Of a DNA stretch of 54,199 nt, positions 1 to 8,757 are shown piece by piece. Positions within the stretch are counted from its first letter, which is position 1. Every line of letters begins with the position of its first letter. Below the pieces are notes generated by a model. The model had not been told where the DNA came from. It saw only the letters and a list, made by a program, of their open reading frames with translations, and ran no database searches. Position numbers and translations under genes: made by a program. Source of the stretch: Lentimicrobium sp. (GTDB lineage Bacteria; Bacteroidota; Bacteroidia; Bacteroidales; Lentimicrobiaceae); NCBI GenBank assembly GCA_019429275.1, contig JAHYJC010000033.1:1-54199 (forward strand), read 5' to 3'.

Positions 1-444
1 GGCGTTGATGCCAATGGCTTGTTTCACGTTGTCAAGACCGGCAAACTGACAGCCGCTGCAACCAATGTTGCAACCGCTTATCTTATCGCAAAAGGCCACA
101 ATTTTAAAGTTGGAGATGTCATTGCACTTGCTACCGGAGCGAAAGCTTCCACAATTTCGGCAATCGACAAAACCAATGAGGCTTATGACACCCTTACCGT
201 TTCCGCTACTCTCGGAGTTGCTGCTGCTGAAGGACAGATAATTTTTCAGGCAGCAACAGCTACAACCGGAACCGATTCCGCTTTCAAGTACCCTGCCGTT
301 GGACTTATTGGAACCGGATTCGATGTAATCCCAACCAACAACCACTCGAGCGACATCGTTGTTCGTGGTACAGTTAAGGAGGCTCTGATTGCTCCAATCC
401 ACGCTGCTATTAAGACAGCCCTTTCATTGATTCGTTTCGTTTAA
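1..444 (+). CDS. Phage capsid decoration/head fibre-like protein, 5' end cut off
   Basis: The reading frame is open from the first base of the window, so the start lies to the left and this is a C-terminal fragment of about 147 residues. It is rich in Ala, Thr and Gly, with a central stretch resembling a small beta-barrel (roughly residues 30-65 of the fragment: FKVGDVIALATG). It sits 21 bases before the major capsid gene, the usual place for a lambda gpD-like decoration or head-fibre protein. That role is inferred from position and composition; I do not recognise a specific family. A scaffold or protease is less likely because there is no charged helical region or catalytic triad. Confidence 0.6.
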   Translation, partial: GVDANGLFHVVKTGKLTAAATNVATAYLIAKGHNFKVGDVIALATGAKASTISAIDKTNEAYDTLTVSATLGVAAAEGQIIFQAATATTGTDSAFKYPAVGLIGTGFDVIPTNNHSSDIVVRGTVKEALIAPIHAAIKTALSLIRFV

Positions 445-465
445 CCAAAATAGGAGAAAAATACT

Positions 466-1551
466 ATGAGAAAATCTTTGATACATGGGTTGAACGAAAA
501 GGATATGCAGGCCGTTGTAAATTCATTCAATCTGAATGCGTTTTACTTTCCGGCTCTGTTTCCGCTTAGATTCACCCCTTCGCTCAATTGGAAAACCCTT
601 GCAGGCGATAAAGGAGTACCTGTTGCTGCTGACGTTGTTTCTTACGATGCAACTGCACCTACCAAAACCCGTGAAGTTGTTAAGAAACTGACCGGAGACA
701 TTCCGAAAATTGAGATCAAGCGCACTCTTGGCGAAAGCAAGCTGAACGAGTACGCTCAACTGCTCAACTATGCAGGAACCGAAGCAGGCAGAATGGAACT
801 TGTTCGCTTCATCTATGATGATGTCGAATTCTGCTTTTCAGGCGTAAATGCTCGTCTTGAATGGCTTGCCCTCAGAGCTTTGTCAACAGGCAAAATCGTT
901 TTGAGCAAAGCCAACAATGCCGGCATTGTAACCGAAGAAGCCGTTGATTTTCAGATTCCCGGAACCCATAAGAAGGGTGCAACCGTTGTTTGGTCGGCAG
1001 CTACTTTGGCAACCGCCAAACCAATTACCGACATCAGGGCTATTGTAACTGCTGCCAAAAAGAAAGGCAAAAAGTTGGAGTATATCCTTATGAGCCGTGA
1101 CACCTTCGATTTGATGAAGTCAACTACCGAGGTAATTAACTTCGCTGCAAATTGGGTGCTTCGTGCAACCGGACTTTCCCTCACTCCAACTCAGGAGAAC
1201 ATCAATACTGCTCTGATGGCAGAAGGCTTGCCTCAGATTAAGATTGTCGAAAGCTTCGTTACCCTTGAAAGCAATGACGGTACCCGCACCGTTGTTGAAC
1301 CATGGCAAGCCGGCATCATCACTTTTGCTCCTTCGCTCAACGTTGGAACTACATGGCACGGCCCAATGGCAGCAGAGAATGTTGATTCTCCTGCTCAGAA
1401 GGTAAAACGTGGTCACGTTCTGATTTCGAAGTGGGGAACTGACGAGCCTGTTACCGAGAACACCAAAGGAACGGCAAACGCTTTCCCTGCTATCAATGAT
1501 CCGGACGAGTTGTGGCTTGTAGATACAACTGCAACGTCATGGTCGATATAG
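466..1551 (+). CDS. Major capsid protein, gpE/HK97-fold type
   Basis: A 361-residue protein that should form the icosahedral head shell. The N-terminal third (LNWKTLAGDKGVPVAADVVS, then a TREVVKKLTG segment) and the loop of alternating charged and small residues resemble the lambda gpE-type capsid family, and the length fits (lambda gpE is 341 aa). It starts at ATG 466 after an A-rich leader, typical of Bacteroidota, which use Shine-Dalgarno sites weakly. It lies between the decoration protein and head-tail connectors, the canonical siphovirus order. The family match is by eye. No frameshift or truncation is visible. Confidence 0.85.
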   Translation: MRKSLIHGLNEKDMQAVVNSFNLNAFYFPALFPLRFTPSLNWKTLAGDKGVPVAADVVSYDATAPTKTREVVKKLTGDIPKIEIKRTLGESKLNEYAQLLNYAGTEAGRMELVRFIYDDVEFCFSGVNARLEWLALRALSTGKIVLSKANNAGIVTEEAVDFQIPGTHKKGATVVWSAATLATAKPITDIRAIVTAAKKKGKKLEYILMSRDTFDLMKSTTEVINFAANWVLRATGLSLTPTQENINTALMAEGLPQIKIVESFVTLESNDGTRTVVEPWQAGIITFAPSLNVGTTWHGPMAAENVDSPAQKVKRGHVLISKWGTDEPVTENTKGTANAFPAINDPDELWLVDTTATSWSI

Positions 1552-1566
1552 GCATTTAAGATGTGT

Positions 1567-1633
1567 GTGGTGGGTAAGCGCTGCGTTTGATGGGAGTCTT
1601 AGTCGGGCGAACGTAGCAGTTAATACCCTCCAC
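1567..1633 (+). ncRNA. Candidate structured RNA element between capsid and connector genes
   Basis: The 99-base gap after the capsid gene can fold into a long stem. An outer helix pairs 1567-1576 (GTGGTGGGTA) with 1624-1633 (TACCCTCCAC), with one T-T mismatch. An inner helix pairs 1581-1587 (CTGCGTT) with 1610-1616 (AACGTAG), including one G-U. There is no T-tract after it, so it is not an ordinary intrinsic terminator, and no ORF fills it. It could be an mRNA processing or stability element that keeps capsid expression above that of the downstream genes. Function is inference; the pairing is what the sequence shows. Confidence 0.45.
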
Positions 1634-1650
1634 TCTCGAATTCAAAAGCC

Positions 1651-1968
1651 ATGACGTACAAAGAAGCCTTATTGTCGAGTGTAGGATATCCCTTTTCGGC
1701 AGTCGAAATTGAACTTGCCTGCATCAACCGTGGATTAAGCCCTGACGGAGAATATACTGCTCCTTCAAAGGCTTATGACCTTGCGAAAGCTGATTTGTAT
1801 TTGGTAGCAGTAAACAAGCCAAACATCAGCGAAGGAGGCTACTCTGTTACTGTCAGCGACAAGAAGAATTACCTGTTGTTGAGAAAAGCAATTTTCGACA
1901 AGTACGGAATCAAGGATTTGTTTACATCAGGATTTGAGCCAACCATTTCATCAATTAAGCCATGGTAA
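1651..1968 (+). CDS. Head-tail connector-like protein (first adaptor)
   Basis: A 105-residue, mainly helical protein starting at ATG 1651. It has no signal peptide or membrane segment. Position directly after the capsid gene, small size and alpha-helical character (helices near residues 1-10, 14-26 and 75-85) fit an HK97 gp6-like adaptor that binds the portal ring. I do not recognise a conserved motif, so the role rests on synteny. It overlaps the next gene by 7 bases, which indicates co-translation. Confidence 0.5.
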   Translation: MTYKEALLSSVGYPFSAVEIELACINRGLSPDGEYTAPSKAYDLAKADLYLVAVNKPNISEGGYSVTVSDKKNYLLLRKAIFDKYGIKDLFTSGFEPTISSIKPW

Positions 1969-2327
1969 CTCAATATCCGCATGAGTTAGTTCAGTATATC
2001 ATTCCTGAATCTGTTATCAATCCGGCAACAGGAGATTACTATACGGACAATACTGTTAATCAGGTCGTCAATATTTCATCTTGTCGAGCAGAAGCAAATT
2101 CAGAAGGCAGGAAGTTTTCCAATGAAGATGGAGAAGCATATATTTATCAATTTACTGTTTACCTGCCTTCTTCTGTTGCTGATATTGCAGCCGGTACAAC
2201 TGTTCAGATTTTACAGAAGAAGCGATGGGTTGAAGGTGGTACAGTTTACTACGTCAATCAAACTCTATTCTCAGGAGCAGTAAAACGTTTTTCACGAGGT
2301 CAGCTAAATTGCAGGTTATGGGTTTAA
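1962..2327 (+). CDS. Head closure/stopper-like protein
   Basis: A 121-residue protein predicted to be rich in beta strands (alternating pattern in YIYQFTVYLPSS and TVQILQKKRW). Such small beta proteins at the second position after the adaptor are usually head-completion or stopper proteins (SPP1 gp16-like) that seal the head after DNA packaging. No motif identifies it firmly. It starts at an ATG overlapping the end of the previous gene, and its own end overlaps the next start by 10 bases. Confidence 0.45.
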   Translation: MVTQYPHELVQYIIPESVINPATGDYYTDNTVNQVVNISSCRAEANSEGRKFSNEDGEAYIYQFTVYLPSSVADIAAGTTVQILQKKRWVEGGTVYYVNQTLFSGAVKRFSRGQLNCRLWV

Positions 2328-2773
2328 CTCCAAAAGGCTCAGTCAATGAACTCAGAAGGCGCATGGCTGTTGCAAAGCAGAATATCGAGTTTGCTACTTT
2401 GCTCAGGCTTCAGAAGCTCGGAGAGATTGCTGTTGCTCACGCAAAGAGTGTGCCTCCTGAAATTGGATTCAGAGACCAAACCGGTAACCTACGCAGCTCA
2501 ATGGGCTATGCTGTTTATCTGAATGGTCAAATTCAAACCAAAACTTTTTCAGGGACGGCAGAGGGCGTTGCCAAAGGCACAGAAGTCTGTCAGGCTGTTG
2601 CATTGAATTATCCTACCGGTTGGTTATTGGTTGTGGTTGCCGGTATGAGTTACGCACTTAAAGTCGAATCGAGAGGACGTGATGTGCTTTCCTCTGCCGA
2701 ATCCCTTGTTTGGTCAAGAATGCCCGGAGAATTGGAGAAGTTGAAGAACGAAGTTAAACGTATGGCTGTATGA
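2318..2773 (+). CDS. HK97 gp10-like neck/tail-completion protein
   Basis: About 151 residues. ATG 2318 is preferred over an upstream TTG at 2309 because it is a standard start and keeps a short overlap with the previous gene. The helical N-terminus, the motif SVPPEIGFRDQTGNLRSSMG, and the C-terminal Y-A-L-K-VESRGRDVL segment are characteristic of the HK97 gp10 family, which joins the tail to the head. It ends at 2773, where TGA overlaps the next ATG. Confidence 0.65.
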   Translation: MGLTPKGSVNELRRRMAVAKQNIEFATLLRLQKLGEIAVAHAKSVPPEIGFRDQTGNLRSSMGYAVYLNGQIQTKTFSGTAEGVAKGTEVCQAVALNYPTGWLLVVVAGMSYALKVESRGRDVLSSAESLVWSRMPGELEKLKNEVKRMAV

Positions 2774-3177
2774 GAACGAATTTTGACGCAGTTGATATTG
2801 TTTGGAAGGTACTTGACGGCTCCCAGATCAAAGCAGCGATTGACGGTAAGATTTACAAGTACACCCGACCTACCAATTCTGAAAAGGAGGACGTTGTAAT
2901 TAATGCCCTGCCTATTTCTCCCGGAACACCTCAAAGATGTGTTGTAAATGCAAACATCTACACCCGAAACCTGAAACTGAACATTGGAGGAGTAGCAGTC
3001 AATTCAATGCCTGATAATGTCAGGCTGAATGCACTCACTACAATAGCCCTCAATGCGATTGAAGATGTTTCGAAAGATAACCATTATTTTTTTGTTGAAC
3101 AGCAGGCGGTAATCAGTGAAGAAGCCCTAAGTCAACACTACACAAACATCAGAATTGAATTTTTATTCACGAATTAA
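2770..3177 (+). CDS. Tail terminator/completion-like protein
   Basis: A 135-residue protein sharing an ATGA overlap with the previous gene. The small alpha/beta makeup and the location just before the tail tube gene fit the tail terminator (lambda gpU or SPP1 gp17-like), which caps the tail tube and fixes its length. An internal segment (PISPGTPQRCVVNANIYTRN) resembles the conserved strand region of such proteins in Bacteroidota phages, but I cannot name a family with certainty. Confidence 0.5.
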   Translation: MRTNFDAVDIVWKVLDGSQIKAAIDGKIYKYTRPTNSEKEDVVINALPISPGTPQRCVVNANIYTRNLKLNIGGVAVNSMPDNVRLNALTTIALNAIEDVSKDNHYFFVEQQAVISEEALSQHYTNIRIEFLFTN

Positions 3178-3188
3178 AAAATACTAAC

Positions 3189-3698
3189 ATGGCAGAACGC
3201 AGAAGTATAGGCCTGAAATCTATTAAAGTCGGAGAAATAGCTGTTGACGGAGGCATGGGAACCACGCTTGCAGCACTTGGACTGACCTTCGAGGGTACGG
3301 CCACCCTCACTCAGGAGGATCCGGAAGTAACTTCATTCTATGCAGAGGAGAATGACGACCCCGTTGAATTGATGTCCGCAAGAGGAGATACAAAACTCGA
3401 GTTTGCAATCATGGACTTCACACCCTCTGTAATGGCTGAAGTACTCGGTGGAACAGTAACCGGAACAGGCGAAGCATCCGTTTGGAACGCTCCGGACAAC
3501 CTCCCTGTTATCGAGCAGTCGATTGAGATTGTTACAAAGAAGAATGTTCGCATTCAGATTCCACGAGCAAAAATTGATGCAAAAATCGACATGAACCTTG
3601 GCAAAAAGGAAATGAGTTTAATCAGGATTGTTGCCACAGTTCTGAAGCCTACCAAAATAGGCGCAGCTCCAATCATGGTCGACAAAGCAGCCGAATAG
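3189..3698 (+). CDS. Major tail tube protein
   Basis: A 169-residue protein dominated by predicted beta strands and rich in Thr, Val and Gly, consistent with the gpV/Hcp-like fold that stacks into the tail tube. It sits directly before the chaperone/frameshift region and tape measure gene, which is the lambda order (V-G-GT-H). A hairpin follows at 3718-3735. The role is inferred mostly from synteny and fold character. Confidence 0.7.
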   Translation: MAERRSIGLKSIKVGEIAVDGGMGTTLAALGLTFEGTATLTQEDPEVTSFYAEENDDPVELMSARGDTKLEFAIMDFTPSVMAEVLGGTVTGTGEASVWNAPDNLPVIEQSIEIVTKKNVRIQIPRAKIDAKIDMNLGKKEMSLIRIVATVLKPTKIGAAPIMVDKAAE

Positions 3699-3717
3699 TC
3701 ACAGTCAAAAATCCTGA

Positions 3718-3735
3718 AACCCTCGCAAGAGGGTT
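3718..3735 (+). terminator. Hairpin after tail tube gene (weak terminator or attenuator)
   Basis: AACCCTC (3718-3724), a GCAA tetraloop, and GAGGGTT (3729-3735), followed by a broken T-rich run (TCTATCTT). The stem is perfect but the T-tract is poor, so it probably lets some transcripts through. That would lower chaperone and tape measure mRNA relative to tube mRNA. Confidence 0.6.
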
Positions 3736-3753
3736 TCTATCTTAACACTCCCT

Positions 3754-4254
3754 ATGCAAGAAACTGAAGCCATATTGACTGAAAGTAAGGCAGTTGACAC
3801 GTTGCTCAATGAAGGAGCGATATTCACAGTAGAGGCCAGGGGATTGCTCAGGCTGTTTGGGAAGAAGTCAATCAGAATTCACATCAAACAGCCTTATTTA
3901 GGCACCCTGCTATTGATCTCGAAAGAGTATCTGAAAATCCACCTTGACGAAACGAAGTTGGCAGAATCAGCCTACCAAAACAGTTATATGCTTGTGCCTG
4001 AAAATGCCAAACGTATAGCGTTGATAGTTTCCTATGCCATTTTGAATAACAGGCTGAAAATCAAACTGTTTTCTACCTTACTCGCCAAATGGCTGATGTG
4101 GAGAATAAATCCGGGCAAGCTATTCAAGGTCATGACGATTGTTGTCATGATTAGCAATGTTGCGTCTTTTACGAACTCTATCAGATTGATTCAGGCGTTT
4201 CGAATGATGAAACCGAAGGAGGAAAGTCTGAGCCGGGACAGCACAGGGGTTTAA
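3754..4254 (+). CDS. Tail assembly chaperone, short form (lambda gpG-like)
   Basis: A 166-residue, mostly helical protein with an N-terminal regulatory-looking segment (TVEARGLLRLFGKKS) and long amphipathic helices. It lies between tail tube and tape measure genes, the place of lambda G or its equivalents, which hold the tape measure protein soluble during assembly. Its last ~33 codons overlap an open -1 frame (4155-4433) that has no start codon of its own near its 5' end. That arrangement is the classic sign of a programmed frameshift making a longer GT-like product. Family identity is by synteny and architecture. Confidence 0.65.
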   Translation: MQETEAILTESKAVDTLLNEGAIFTVEARGLLRLFGKKSIRIHIKQPYLGTLLLISKEYLKIHLDETKLAESAYQNSYMLVPENAKRIALIVSYAILNNRLKIKLFSTLLAKWLMWRINPGKLFKVMTIVVMISNVASFTNSIRLIQAFRMMKPKEESLSRDSTGV

Positions 4255-4433
4255 ATAGCCTGTGGGGAAGTGTGTGGTCGATTGCCAATGCGACAGGTTG
4301 GACTTTGGAATATTTGATGTGGAGCGTTTCATGGATTAATCTGCAGATGATGATTGCAGATGCTCCTGGTTACAGCGACAAGCCAAAAGAAGTTAACAGC
4401 GAAGATGAACTGAAAGAATTTTTTAAAGTATGA
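4155..4433 (+). CDS. Probable -1 frameshift extension of the tail chaperone (lambda gpT-like)
   Basis: Frame 3 is open from 4155 (just after a TAG at 4152-4154) to a TGA at 4431-4433, about 92 codons. Its sequence looks coding: GLNSLWGSVWSIANATGWTL, then a YLMWSVSWINLQMMIADAP segment and an acidic tail (EDELKEFFKV). The C-terminus overlaps the tape measure ATG as ATGA, as neighbouring genes do. There is no start codon before the Trp-rich block, so it is most simply reached by a -1 slip from the 3754-4254 frame within 4155-4254. A CTTTTA tract at 4166-4171 permits UUU to re-pair after slipping; I found no perfect X-XXY-YYZ heptamer in the correct frame. A perfect AAGGAGG lies at 4216-4222 and could act as a stimulator. 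Confidence 0.65.
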   Translation, partial: QCCVFYELYQIDSGVSNDETEGGKSEPGQHRGLNSLWGSVWSIANATGWTLEYLMWSVSWINLQMMIADAPGYSDKPKEVNSEDELKEFFKV

Positions 4434-7400
4434 GCGGAAGCGGGCCTTTAGATTTTGAAGCCACAATTGATTCTAAGCAATTCAATTCCATGTTGGGCGA
4501 AATGGAGAACAGAATCAAAGGCGTAAGTAGCACTACCCAAAAAGAAGCGTCAAAAATTGACGACAGTTTCCGGAAGATTGCTACTGCTGCTGCTGCCTAT
4601 TTCAGCATTGATTTTGGTGTTCGCATGACGAAGGAAATTGTCAATGTTCGTGGCGAGTTTCAACAGTTGGAAATCGCTTTTGAAACCATGTTGCGGAACA
4701 AAGCAAAGTCCGACAAGTTGATGCATGATGTTACCATGTTTGCAGCTACCACACCTTTTGACCTCAAACAGGTTGCTACCGGTGCAAAACAGTTGTTGGC
4801 TTATGGCACCACCGCAGAAGAAATTATTCCTACCCTTACTTCGCTTGGAGATATTTCAGCAGGTTTGTCAATGCCGATTGGAGATTTGGTTTACCTGTTT
4901 GGCACGACAAGGACACAAGGAAGAATGATGACCAAAGACCTTATGCAATTCGCAGGTCGAGGAATTCCGATTTTCGAGGAGCTTTCAAAAATATTTGGTG
5001 TTACGAAAGCCGAAGTCATGGAATTGGCTAAGCAAGGCGAGTTGAAGTTTGAACACCTTCAGGAAGTTGTCAAAAATCTTACAAGTGAAACCGGAATGTT
5101 CGGTGGCATGATGGAGAAACAGGCAAAATCCTTGCCCGGGCTTATCAGTAACCTTGGCGATGCCTATGACAGAATGCTGAATGACATCGGCAAAGGACAG
5201 CAAGAAACGGCTGCCTCGGCTATAAAAATGGCAACCTCACTTGTTGAAAATTACGAGGACGTTATTCGTGTCCTGAAAATAATTGCAGTCAGTTATGGAG
5301 CATACAAGGCAGCAGTAATCCTTCATACTATTGCTATGCAGGGCTATGCGAAAGCATTGAACCTTGTTATTATCAAAGAGAAAATGCTTGCGCTTGTCAG
5401 GAAGATGAACCCTTGGGGGCTTGCTATTGCAGGGATAACGGCAGTAGTTACTGCCATAATGCTTTACAAGAAAAACACTTCAGAAGTTGCAAAAACGCAG
5501 GAAGAAATTAACTCCAAAATCAACGAAGAAGTTGGCGCAATGGAGCAGCTTTTCGATGTGCTTAAAAGGACATCAACTCCTGCACTTGAAAGAAAGGTTA
5601 CTCTTGAAAAAATCAATGAGAAGTACAAAGATTATCTGCCAAACCTTCTGACAGAAAAATCATCGACTGAAGATATTGCCTTTGCGTATGGTGCTGTTAA
5701 TAAAGCGATGCGAAGAAATATCGAATTGACCGTATTAAGGTCAAGGGCTGAGGAGATGAATAGAAATATGCGAATAAAGGAGGAAGAATATAACGAGATT
5801 AAGGTATTAACTCCAAAGGAATTTAATAAAAAGTTTGGTTACATTGAAGGAGTTGAGGGAGCTGCAAGGGCAAGAAGATTAGCCTCAATCAATGCAGATA
5901 TCATTGCTTTCAAGATTGATTACGAAGGTTACCTTACTGAAATCAATAGGATAATGCAAGAAGAACCACCTCCCGGTGCAACTGCCACTCCTGACGAGTC
6001 GGATAAGGTAGTCAAGACGTTTGAACAAAGGCTTGCCGAAATCAGGAAGTTATATGAAAATTACTACCTGTGGGCTGAATCCTATGGCAAAGAATCCGCA
6101 GACCAACAATTCAAGAACCTGCTGAAAGGAGGGGATAACTACCTTTCCTACATCAATACGCAAATCGGCAAACTCGAGGGCTTAAAGAAGCGCAAACCGG
6201 CACAGGATAACGAGCTATTAACCCTTCTGTCTGAGCGGAACGAATTGACAGGTGTGAAGTCAAAAGCCGAATTAATCCATGAAGAAATTGACGCTGCCAA
6301 AGACAGTTACGGAAGCCTCGTTGACTATATTGCCTTTTTAGGTCAGAAGTTGAACGAAGCACAAACGAACAATGACGGAGGCGAAAGGTCGCTTGAAATA
6401 ATCCAACTACTTCAGGAAGCCTTAACAACGGCACAAAAGCAGTACGTTTCAGAATCACTCAAAACCTATGAAAGCCTCGTTGAACAGGCGGCAAACTTCG
6501 CAAAACGCAGGTTGCTGATTGAGAAGGAGTTTCAGGAAGATATTGCCAAACTTGACAAGCAAAGTCTTGGTGCCGACAAATACGATGAAGCTGTTAAGGC
6601 AGCAGAGGCAAAACGCAAGAAGGCCAATGACGAAGTCACAGGCGATGAAATCAGGCAGTTGGAAGCCTACCGAAAAATCAGCGATGCCCTCGAGGATTTG
6701 ACCAACAAAGAGGTCAAGAAATACATTGCTCAACTCAAAGAACAGTTGTTGTTACTTGACAGTCAGAGTGATTTGTACAAGCAGATTTCAGACCAAATTA
6801 AGAAGGCTGAAAAATCTATGGCCTCCAAAACTGCAAAAGGCTTTGACGATGCAAGCCAGGCGTTGAGCCAAATGGCTACAATGGCAGGAGCCTTTAGCGA
6901 TGAACTTGGAGAAAGTATTCAGTTTGCTTCGCAGCTTGCAGGAGCTATTGGAAAGATAGCCTCCGGTGACGTATTGGGAGGCATTCTATCAGGCGTTGCT
7001 TCAATCTTTACCTATGTAGCCAATTCCGCAGCAAGAAGCGAGAGAGAGCATGAGGAGGACAAGCAGAGGCAGTTGGAGGCTACTTCCAAACTGATTGAGA
7101 GGCTGAATAAGAAAGTTGAAAGACAAATCAGCCTACTCAATGAAATGGTTGGAGCTGACAAGCTAAAGCAGTACGGGCAGATATTTTTGGAGCTTTCACA
7201 ATCCATGTCAGGAGTTATTTCGGAAATGCAGGCACTTGACGAACTCGTTAAGAAAACGCTTGAAGGCCGGACCTACTCCATATCACTTGCCGACAAGTTT
7301 ACTGAAGGAGATTTTGACCTTTCAGGCGTGTCCGGAGCTTATGACAGGGTTGTTGCTATCAGGGAAGCTATTTCATCAATTCAAACCGAAATCAATAGCG

Positions 7401-8092
7401 TAACTGCTCAAATCGACAATGGTACAATCAGAGGCGATGATGTTGAGCAGTTGCAACAATTCCTTGCCACTTATCAGGAGTATGTTGACAAACTTAAAGA
7501 TATTCAAAATCAATACTTTGAGGAGATAACCGGTGCTTCATATACCGGCATAGTTGACGGAGTGCTTTCAGCCTTCGAGCAAGGCATAAAGGGAGCTGAA
7601 AACTTTGCCGACAACTTCGAGGATCTGATGCGTAAGGCCATGCTTCAGGCATTGAGTGTGAATGCTTTGCAGGTACCCTTGCAGGAATGGTATAATCTGT
7701 TTGCTGAAATGTCGCAATCCGATGGAGAGTTGACAGAAGCCGAAATTGCTATACTCAGGGAAAGGTACAATTCCATTATTGACAATGCCGAAGAATATGC
7801 CCGAAGCATGGAAGCTGTTGCCGGAATGTCTATTTCAGACGACGGTTCAGGCGGTGCATTGTCCGGAGCAATCAAAGGAGTAAGCGAAGAAACGGCAGGG
7901 CTTATTGCAGGCCAGATGAATGCCATTCGTATCAATCAGGCTCAGATGTTGTCTTTGATGAATCTGAAGCTCGGAGTAATGAATCAGATTGAAGTCAACA
8001 CCCGGAATTTGGTTTACATGAAAAGAATGTATGACCTGCTTGTTGACAACAGTTCGTCAAGTTCAGTTATGATAAACAGAATTGAGGGTTAG
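4430..8092 (+). CDS. Tail tape measure protein
   Basis: A 1220-residue protein that sets tail length and is thought to be injected with the DNA. Residues about 70-260 match the conserved tape measure N-terminal domain (FAATTPFDLKQVATGAKQLL, then a GIPIFEELSK region and the QGELKFEHLQ block). Hydrophobic segments lie at about 282-345, coiled coil follows, and a Gly/Ala-rich hydrophobic stretch falls near 815-865. The C-terminal half is long helices. By the usual 1.5 angstroms per residue, the tail would be roughly 180 nm; this is an estimate. The start overlaps the chaperone extension (ATGA). Confidence 0.92.
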   Translation: MSGSGPLDFEATIDSKQFNSMLGEMENRIKGVSSTTQKEASKIDDSFRKIATAAAAYFSIDFGVRMTKEIVNVRGEFQQLEIAFETMLRNKAKSDKLMHDVTMFAATTPFDLKQVATGAKQLLAYGTTAEEIIPTLTSLGDISAGLSMPIGDLVYLFGTTRTQGRMMTKDLMQFAGRGIPIFEELSKIFGVTKAEVMELAKQGELKFEHLQEVVKNLTSETGMFGGMMEKQAKSLPGLISNLGDAYDRMLNDIGKGQQETAASAIKMATSLVENYEDVIRVLKIIAVSYGAYKAAVILHTIAMQGYAKALNLVIIKEKMLALVRKMNPWGLAIAGITAVVTAIMLYKKNTSEVAKTQEEINSKINEEVGAMEQLFDVLKRTSTPALERKVTLEKINEKYKDYLPNLLTEKSSTEDIAFAYGAVNKAMRRNIELTVLRSRAEEMNRNMRIKEEEYNEIKVLTPKEFNKKFGYIEGVEGAARARRLASINADIIAFKIDYEGYLTEINRIMQEEPPPGATATPDESDKVVKTFEQRLAEIRKLYENYYLWAESYGKESADQQFKNLLKGGDNYLSYINTQIGKLEGLKKRKPAQDNELLTLLSERNELTGVKSKAELIHEEIDAAKDSYGSLVDYIAFLGQKLNEAQTNNDGGERSLEIIQLLQEALTTAQKQYVSESLKTYESLVEQAANFAKRRLLIEKEFQEDIAKLDKQSLGADKYDEAVKAAEAKRKKANDEVTGDEIRQLEAYRKISDALEDLTNKEVKKYIAQLKEQLLLLDSQSDLYKQISDQIKKAEKSMASKTAKGFDDASQALSQMATMAGAFSDELGESIQFASQLAGAIGKIASGDVLGGILSGVASIFTYVANSAARSEREHEEDKQRQLEATSKLIERLNKKVERQISLLNEMVGADKLKQYGQIFLELSQSMSGVISEMQALDELVKKTLEGRTYSISLADKFTEGDFDLSGVSGAYDRVVAIREAISSIQTEINSVTAQIDNGTIRGDDVEQLQQFLATYQEYVDKLKDIQNQYFEEITGASYTGIVDGVLSAFEQGIKGAENFADNFEDLMRKAMLQALSVNALQVPLQEWYNLFAEMSQSDGELTEAEIAILRERYNSIIDNAEEYARSMEAVAGMSISDDGSGGALSGAIKGVSEETAGLIAGQMNAIRINQAQMLSLMNLKLGVMNQIEVNTRNLVYMKRMYDLLVDNSSSSSVMINRIEG

Positions 8093-8094
8093 CC

Positions 8095-8757
8095 ATGGGA
8101 AGGATTAAATATACATTCAACGGAAAAGATGTTTCAGAAAATGGAGTTACCATTCTAAGCACAGAGGGCATTTTTGACTTTCCGAAACGAAAAATCCCTT
8201 ACCGGCATACGTGGGAAGAAGTATCAGGCGAAGATGTTGACCTTGCCGTTGTTGCATTGGAGCCTCGAATATTCAAACTCGATTGCATTGTTTCCGGCAG
8301 CTCCATATCGGCAGCGTTGACCAATTTAAATGCTTTCCTTGCAGAGATTGACACGCCCGGTCCAAAGCAATTCAACATTGAATATTCAAACACAGGAAAC
8401 CCTGCACCTGCTTTGTCCTTCCTTGTTTTTCGGGAGGAGCAGGTCAAAGTTGAAAAGATTTTCAGGTTAGAAAAGAATGTTTGGCGTTTCACTTTAACCC
8501 TTCAGGAATATTTGCCTTATAAGTCAATTTTCAGGTACGAATCTGTTGCCAATAGTGATTTGAGCCTTCAGATTACCACACTTTCACGCCCTGTTATTCT
8601 TGCAGCAGGCAATGGAACAATGTTAGACGTTTTCGAGCCAAACACTTATTCTGTTGATTACCTTGTTTCCGGCAGCTATGTTATTGCCATATTTTCAAAC
8701 CACCCTTCTGACTTTGTTGTTGGAACAACCAATGCAAGCTTTATATGGAAATTGTAG
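8095..8757 (+). CDS. Distal tail protein-like baseplate component
   Basis: A 220-residue protein starting two bases after the tape measure stop. It is beta-rich (FKLDCIVSGSSISAALTNLN, then a KNVWRFTLTLQEY strand) and its last 13 bases overlap the next gene. The slot immediately after the tape measure is occupied by Dit-like proteins, hexameric rings joining the tube to the tip. The pattern of an N-terminal jelly-roll-like ring domain plus a C-terminal domain fits, but no diagnostic motif is visible. Confidence 0.6.
   Translation: MGRIKYTFNGKDVSENGVTILSTEGIFDFPKRKIPYRHTWEEVSGEDVDLAVVALEPRIFKLDCIVSGSSISAALTNLNAFLAEIDTPGPKQFNIEYSNTGNPAPALSFLVFREEQVKVEKIFRLEKNVWRFTLTLQEYLPYKSIFRYESVANSDLSLQITTLSRPVILAAGNGTMLDVFEPNTYSVDYLVSGSYVIAIFSNHPSDFVVGTTNASFIWKL

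Noticed and set aside
4166-4171. Perfect slippery heptamer for the chaperone frameshift
   Set aside because: CTTTTA allows only single-tRNA slippage in this frame. I therefore report the site as a candidate, not a demonstrated heptamer.
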